Positions 19,388 to 24,558 of a stretch of DNA of 24,558 bases are shown piece after piece. Both the position numbers and the translations under genes were made by a program. The notes under the pieces were generated by a model. It was not told where the DNA came from. It did no database searches and worked only from the letters and a program-made list of their open reading frames with translations. How positions within the stretch are numbered: position 1 is the stretch's first letter; every line of letters starts with the position of its first letter. The DNA comes from Hypsibius dujardini (taxonomy: Eukaryota; Tardigrada; Eutardigrada; Parachela; Hypsibiidae): the NCBI GenBank assembly GCA_001579985.1, contig LRSR01000639.1, positions 1-24,558 of the forward strand, in the 5' to 3' direction.

Positions 19388-21326
19388 TTAATGAACAGCC
19401 AATCGACTGCTCTTCGGGCCGGTTAATCCCAGCGGCCTGGCTCCGTGAAAGGTCCCAGCTCCTTGGACGCCGTTCTCCGGGAAGGGTTCTCCGAATTGGA
19501 CCTCAGCAAATGTGTCTGGTGCCACACGAACCTGCGTGATCAAGCGACAAACAAAAATCCTCTTTAATAAACGTCTCCGGAATTTTTACGCAAAACAAAA
19601 TACATCTTGCGGTATCATTTTTTTCTTTCGATGCACAAAATGGGTGCTCACCTTCACGTAATAATTTGTCCCATGCACAGCCTGCGGCTGATACGAAACG
19701 GCTGTGTATTCCTGCAGGGATCCCAGTTTGGCCTCCACTTGGCTCCGGAACTAAATTATTGCGTGAAAATGATTAGTTCGCTAATAAATAATGATTAATT
19801 AAATAGCTACGTGTTACGATTGAGAAATATAAAAAAAGTCAAAACAAGAACTCAAACTAGATAGTCGGTTTTTATAAAGAGCTAATTTTCAACATGCTAC
19901 GAGGGGCATGTTGAAATGATTGAGGATAATTTTTATCATCTTTATTTACAATCTATAAACAATATTTCACTCGAATCTCTCAATATAATCTCCGTTGCAT
20001 TCATTGCACTTCTTCAGCCGGGCCAGTCATTGCTGGAACACAAACAAAAAGCATTTTTGGAGAGCTGGTTCAATGCAGACGCCACTGCCCCGTTCAACTC
20101 TTTTTGATTGAAAAAAGCCCTGCTCTTCAGAATTTCCTTCAGTTTGGGAAAAAGAAAAAAGTCGCACGGTGCTAGATCTGGACTATTAGGCGGGTGAGGG
20201 AGAGTGGCAGGTTTCTACTTTTTCAGGAAATTCGTTGTTGGTGCGGAAGTGTGACAGGAAGCGTTGTCTTCCAGCGAAAACAGCCCGCGAGGTCCAGTCT
20301 TGCGACGCCTTTACCTGATCTTTCTTAGCGTGATGCAAAAGTGAGAATTCATGGCCTTACGACCTGGCGCCGGAATGAATGTTGTGCGACAGAAGATAGA
20401 TTACTTTGTAGTCGAAGAAGACGAGGAGGGATTTGTTGACGCTGCGTCCACGCCGCACGCTGGCCTAGCCTGTCCAGAAAAAATTCTTTCCATTGACATC
20501 CACTTTGTACGAGGGTCGAAGTAGCAGGATCATGTCTCATCTTCAGTGATGATCTGTTTCAGACTGATTTCGGAATTTTCGCCGAATATCTCGAGCTTAT
20601 GCTCCGAAAATTCTTTGCGTGTCTGTTTTTGCTCGTCTGACAGCTTGTGAGGAACCCATTTGGCACAGACCTTCCTGACTTTCAGCTTTCAATGAAGAAT
20701 GATTTGCAAGACTGCGGATCCGATTCCCAATTTCTGCTTCATCCACTAACATGTTTTGGGCTGGCATCTCCAGGCGGTTGCAATAAATGGAGCCAAGTCT
20801 CCAAAAGTTACTTTCAAACGGTTAAAACATTCAAGAGAGGACTGATGATTTTTAAAATCATTGAAAGCAGCGCGTCGGAGAACTTTTTATCACGATGCAT
20901 GATCGATCGACTGATTGTTTACGTTTTCACAAGTGAGCTTTGCTGCAGCGTTTGCCCATTTGCTAGTTATTGGCCTACCTAACTGAACATTTTATTTCCT
21001 ATTCACAATACCTTACTAGCTTCGAATAAAATTTTAGATTTTAAAACTTCGTCGCCCATTATTTTTTAAAAATGAACTTTAATCATTTCAGCATGCCCCT
21101 CGTATTAACAAAGATTTCGAAATTAATAAATTACCGTTTCGATTTTGCGCTGAATTTCCGCATTAGCCGGCACTGCCGGTCACCGTCCACCGGCAATGAA
21201 CGGAGCGTGGGTCTCCAACATCGGCGGGATGATCGTCCTCGTTTCCGCGGTTAGACTCGGTTTGGCCGTTGCAGCACCGGAAATGCAAACGAGGATTGCA
21301 ACAGTCGCAAAGAGGGACGCCGCCAT
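19388..21326 (-). pseudogene. Stefin E of the array: secreted stefin with in-frame TGA and lost stop
   Basis: Minus-strand exons are 21326-21135 (64 codons), 19750-19652 (33) and 19531-19388 (47 plus TAA), with phase-0 introns at the family positions. Exon 1 encodes a signal peptide (MAASLFATVAILVCISGAATA) and the glycine pair in FIAGGR. Codon 49 is then TGA (21182-21180), where stefin D has GGG Gly, and the helix (PANAEIQRKIET) follows. Exon 2 keeps QAVHG and TNYYVK, and exon 3 keeps VRVAPDTFAEVQFGEP and FHGA. The stop codon used by D (TGA) is here GGA, so the frame runs on for 12 residues to a TAA. A 1.2-kb mariner sits in intron 1. No Met follows the TGA within exon 1. Otherwise the splice sites and frame are intact, so inactivation looks recent. 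A sequencing error at 21180-21182 is the main alternative. Confidence 0.85.
19900..21102 (-). mobile_element. Full-length decayed mariner transposon
   Basis: The ends are CGAGGGGCATGTTGAAATGA at 19900 and its near-perfect inverse ending at 21102, each flanked by TA (19898-19899 and 21103-21104), the Tc1/mariner target duplication. The length of about 1.2 kb fits a mariner. The minus strand shows transposase pieces such as KVCAKWVPHKLSDEQKQ and EISLKQIITEDET followed by a stop where the conserved Trp belongs, then FDPRTKW. Further stops and frameshifts interrupt it. The insertion lies wholly within intron 1 of stefin E, in the same orientation as the gene. Confidence 0.93.
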
Positions 21327-21675
21327 TTTGCAAAACGTTTTTAATGCCTTCTAAAGGAGACGGCTTCAAGAACTCTGCTGACAGACAACAGCGTAAAAAA
21401 TACAATGTCCTATGTCTGTGTACCCTGACGAAATAACATGGAAGCGTGCCATCATCATCACAGGAAACAGAACCACCTTACAAACGCGATTTTGACTCGC
21501 AATTATTCTGATATTTCCTGGCGAGTCAGTACCGGGTAGTACGAGACTATTTTATTTTCATGATTCTTATCGCATTTAGGGGATTTTGCCGAAATTAAGG
21601 TCCCTTTTTTAGGCAGCCTTTCCGCTTGTCCAACAGAGGCCTGGTTAAATGTATAATTAAACGAGAAATGTAATA
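21327..21675. other. 5' region of stefin E
   Basis: A CTCCTTTAG acceptor (21351-21352, minus strand) lies 24 bases upstream of the stefin E ATG. The remainder shows no recognisable promoter or exon. Confidence 0.45.
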
Positions 21676-22075
21676 CGTTCCAGTAAATGTTCCACTGTTC
21701 CAATAATATGTTCTAATATTTACCAATAATTTAAAATATGTTCCAATAGAGGATATGTTCCAATACATAATATGTTCCAATATATGATATGTTCCAATAG
21801 AGGATAAGTTCCAATACATGATATGTTCCAATACATGATATGTTCCAATACATGATATGTTCCAATATATGATATGTTCCAATAGAGGATAAGTTCCAAT
21901 ACATGATATGTTCCAATAGAGGATAAGTTCCAATACATGATATGTTCCAATACATGATACGTTCCATTATATGATATGTTCCAATAGAGGATATGTTCCA
22001 ATATAGGATATGTTCCAATATAGGTTATGTTCCAATATAGGATATGTTCCAATATAGGTTATGTTCCACTATATG
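21676..22075. repeat. 17-bp GTTCCAATA minisatellite
   Basis: About twenty copies of the 17-base unit GTTCCAATACATGATAT, with variants AGAGGATAA, AGAGGATAT and TAGGATAT. The array lies between the stefin E 5' region and the thioredoxin pseudogene. Confidence 0.95.
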
Positions 22076-22341
22076 ATAATAGGCAACCTGAAGTCGCTAT
22101 GCATGTGCTGGTCACTCGAACGCCAGAAACTCCCGTAAGCGACGCAACGAATCATTCATCCACCCACCCAACATCCTGTCTAGTATTGGTCGGTATGTCA
22201 GGCATTCGGTATAAGGCAATTTCTGTGCTGTGACCAAATTCGAATTGTTTTACTTACTTCATTTTTAGTCTGTGATCCTTCACTTGTATAGAATTTATTC
22301 AGGAACTTTCGCGTGTTTTCAATTCTTGTCAAACTTTGAAA

Positions 22342-22650
22342 ATGGTCAAGCCGCGACACGTTAGCGAGAAGGCCGAGCTCGGGAAGATCCTCCAGGATGC
22401 CGGTGGGAAATTAGTTGTGATGAACTTCTACGCCGACTAGCGTGGACCATGCCGACATACTGTGAGTGATCATACCGTATGATCAAGCATGATTTCATCC
22501 CTTAAAAAAAAACATTATACACGCAAAATGTTTCACGCAAAAGTTGTTCTAACTAAACTGCATTAATCGTGTTGAATTTTGCAGGCACCAATATTCGAGA
22601 AGCTTACCGAGCAATATGCGGATGCAGCCGTTTTCTTGGAAGTGAATTCC
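22342..22650 (+). pseudogene. Thioredoxin pseudogene, active site destroyed, C-terminal exon missing
   Basis: Exon 1 (22342-22461, 40 codons) aligns without gaps to exon 1 of the thioredoxin at 1322 (MVKPRHVSEKAE versus MAKPQHVSEKAE) and uses the same phase-0 intron (22462-22584, GTGAGT..GCAG). Exon 2 begins at 22585 (APIFEKLTEQYAD.. FLEVN) and homology ends near 22648. No exon carrying the cis-Pro PTF segment is seen before the end of the window. Three catalytic positions are altered. The buried Asp28 is Asn. Trp33 is a TAG stop (22438-22440). The first catalytic Cys34 is Arg (CGT, 22441-22443). Gly, Pro and the second Cys remain. The shared intron shows it arose by DNA duplication, not retroposition. 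Most of exon 1 is still well conserved, so decay may be fairly recent. Confidence 0.9.
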
Positions 22651-22837
22651 GTACTTACATGGGGCGATGTTCAGAGACGGATTTCAGAACGTCTTCAATT
22701 TTTTTTTCTAAATTAGTTCAATATTAATGATAATTTAAGAAATTTTACATTTGCCGTTTTGGTTGATTTTCACTGTAAAAATGGCGATTCTTCGCACGCT
22801 CCCGATCTCAAGGGTCGATTATGCCCCGCCCCCGCTG

Positions 22838-22912
22838 ATTCACACCAGCACAGCAGCACAGCACAGCAGCACAGCACACCAGCACACCAGCACAGCACAT
22901 GTTTTAGTGCGT
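22838..22912. repeat. CAGCACAGCA short repeat
   Basis: Mixed CAGCA/CAGCACAG/CACCAGCA units downstream of the thioredoxin pseudogene. Confidence 0.88.
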
Positions 22913-23001
22913 GCCTTCTTCGAAACGGGGGAGGGGATGAGTCGATGAGTCGATGAATCATCAACTCATCAATCAATCGAGAACAGCAAAGCACAGCTTC
23001 A

Positions 23002-23240
23002 TGCAACTGTTCAAGCTGATTAATCCATCAATCAACCGCTGAGCGCAATGAAAATCTGTGCTTGTCACTGTTTAAGCTGATCCATCAATCAACCGCTGAG
23101 CGCAATGAAAATCTGTGCTTGTCACTGTTCAAGCTGATCAATCAATCAACCGCTGAACGCAATGAAAATCTGTGCTTGTCAATGTTCAAGCTGATCAATC
23201 AATCAACCGCTGAGCGCAATGAAAATCTGTGCTTGTCACT
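23002..23240. repeat. 57-bp tandem repeat, about four copies
   Basis: GCGCAATGAAAATCTGTGCT recurs at 57-base spacing, joined to TCAAGCTGATCAATCAATCA. 57 is a multiple of three, so one frame stays open across the array (19-residue periodic peptide). This is not taken as coding. Confidence 0.95.
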
Positions 23241-23407
23241 TGACATTCTAATTTCTACCCTTTTTGATCATTTTATTTGCCTACCATTTCTCCAATCTAA
23301 ATACTCTCACATTTCATCTACTTCCCAAATTCCATCCCGCATCCTTTTGCCAGTGCAGCTGTAAAAGTATCTGCATTCGGACGTTGTGTTTAACAATTAA
23401 AAGGAAA

Positions 23408-24373
23408 ATGCGTCCATCTTCCATCCATTCCAAGCGCACCTTCCCGGGGGACATCGAACCGCAACCTGATTCGCCTCGGCCTCGACGCAGAGCTTTTGTA
23501 GAGGCCGTGACCACGTTGCAGCGTGCCGCGTCGCAGCAGAAGAGCCCAGTGGAGGAACAGAAGCGGAACGTGGAATCGCCGTTCCGCCTTCCGCTGAGCG
23601 CTCATCCGTTCCGCACCGCCGGAAACGGATTTTCCCTTCTGGAGGCGCAAATGGACAACCGCGGGCCGAGCGGGCAGCGGTGGCGTGCGACCACGATGAA
23701 ACGCCATCTACGCCTATGTGCTGAGCGGAATACAGTGAGAGGGAGAGAGTGTAGACTGTCTACAGTATTAGAGAAGATAGAGAAGGGTGTGACTTCGTTT
23801 GATTGATTGATGAATTGGTTGTTGTGTCTGAGCATGAGTTCGTTCGATTGATTGATGAATTGGTTGTTATGTCTGAGCATGAGTTCGTTTGATTGATTGA
23901 TGAGTTGGTTACTGTGTCTAGGCGTGACTTCGTTCGATTGATTGATGAATTGGTTGTTATGTCTGAGCATGAGTTCGTTTGATTGATTGATGAGTTGGTT
24001 GCTATGTCTGGGCGTGAGTTCGTTTGATTGATTGATGAGTTGGTTGTTGTGTCTGAGCATGAGTTCGTTTGATTGATCGATGAATTGGTGAGGTGGAGGT
24101 TGGTTGCTGTATCTAGCCCTTGATTAATCGGTTTATTGGCATCTGTTATTAGGGTTTTATTTTGAGTTGTTGTGACCAGTCATTTGTGCAATTGATTGAA
24201 TGATTTGTTTAAGTAGCATATGGAATCATGATTCACTCCCGTGTTGTAATAATTAATACCATATTCTTTTATGCAAGGAGGTACCGGGATCCGCTTTCGT
24301 TCAGGATCATCGGGAGACATTCAAGGGTCAGGTCCATTTACTGGAAGGGTACGAAGAGAAGCATATGAACTGA
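23408..24373 (+). CDS. Possible two-exon hypothetical gene (140 aa)
   Basis: Exon 1 (23408-23734) is a 109-codon GC-rich frame from ATG (MRPSSIHSKRTF.., NVESPFRLPLSAHPF, TMKRHLRLCAERNT) ending at donor GTGAGA in phase 0. Exon 2 (24278-24373) follows acceptor TATGCAAG and reads EVPGSAFVQDHRETF.. to TGA, again phase 0. The intron (23735-24277) is mostly a 45-bp repeat array. The protein is Arg/Pro/Ser-rich in its first half, with no signal peptide or membrane segment. I recognise no family. Support is the change in base composition from the AT-rich flanks plus compatible splice sites. It could be a chance frame. Confidence 0.35.
23794..24090. repeat. 45-bp tandem repeat, six to seven copies
   Basis: TTCGTTTGATTGATTGATGA followed by ATTGGTTGTTGTGTCTGAGC and ATGAG, recurring at exactly 45 bases (23794, 23839, 23884, 23929, 23974, 24019, 24064). 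Inside the intron of the possible gene at 23408-24373. Confidence 0.95.
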
Positions 24374-24404
24374 AACGTGATATGGCTTGAACAAGAAATT
24401 TCGG

Positions 24405-24558
24405 GCTAGTCTGCCTCGCCTGTCTGTTCCTCTATCTGTCTGTTTATTTGTATGTCTGTCTGTATATGTGTGTGCCTGCCTGTCTGCCTGTCTGTCTGTC
24501 TGTTTGTCTGTCTGCCTGTCTGTCTGTCGGTCTGTCTGTCTGTCTGTCTGTCTGTCTG
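24405..24558. repeat. (CTGT)n array running off the window end
   Basis: CTGTCTGTCTGCCTGTCTGT-type tetranucleotides, the complement of the CAGA arrays elsewhere in the window. Confidence 0.95.

Noticed and set aside
21595-22052. Minus-strand frames of repeated YWNISCIGTYHVLEH
   Set aside because: Produced by the 17-bp array; all three minus frames are open.
21676-22075. CRISPR-like array
   Set aside because: The units are directly adjacent 17-mers without spacers, in a eukaryotic context; it is a minisatellite.
23062-23364. 100-codon frame with a 19-residue repeat (FKLINQSTAERNENLCLS)
   Set aside because: The 57-bp unit is divisible by three, so an open frame across it is expected by chance. 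No supporting homology or splice context.
1-24558. A functional operon-like link between thioredoxins and stefins
   Set aside because: The families lie on opposite strands with kilobases of repeats between them, and no shared regulatory sequence beyond the general acceptor pattern was seen.

Overview
The window is animal nuclear DNA. Its genes are short exons split by GT-AG introns, with no bacterial gene organisation, and simple repeats and transposon debris fill most of the remaining sequence. Several genes have a strong 3' splice site a few tens of bases before the start codon, and two type-1 cystatins (stefins) carry signal peptides, as reported for flukes. This makes an invertebrate, possibly a flatworm, the best guess, but the species cannot be fixed from the sequence.

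Two gene families are interleaved. On the + strand are two intact classical thioredoxin genes (1322-2378, 108 aa; 4274-5650, 106 aa). A dead third copy lies at 22342-22650; its active-site Trp is a stop codon and its first catalytic Cys is Arg. On the - strand is a tandem array of five stefin-type cysteine-protease inhibitor genes, here called A (7480-8656), B (9522-10445), C (14741-15800), D (16300-17574) and E (19388-21326). All five have three exons and two phase-0 introns at matching positions. A and C look cytosolic and D is secreted. B is very divergent and has lost the QxVxG inhibitory loop. E has a secretory signal but also an in-frame TGA, so it is probably a pseudogene. A two-exon hypothetical gene may lie at 23408-24373.

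The rest is mostly repeats. There are at least six families of short foldback or terminal-inverted-repeat elements, a non-autonomous hAT-like element with an 8-bp target duplication (12522-13125), a decayed full-length mariner inside intron 1 of stefin E (19900-21102), a second mariner fragment inside intron 2 of stefin D, and a probable solo LTR (18323-18660). Minisatellites and tetranucleotide arrays fill many introns and intergenic gaps: (GATT)n, (CAGA)n, (AATC)n, 17-, 26-, 40-, 45-, 47- and 57-bp units.

Thioredoxins reduce protein disulfides in the cytosol and stefins block papain-like proteases. The sequence gives no evidence of joint function; their linkage is best read as two families that each expanded by local duplication. 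I see no clearly new multi-gene system. The most notable points are the stefin array with divergent and dying members, the gain and loss of TGA in stefin E, and the density of hairpin-forming mobile elements.
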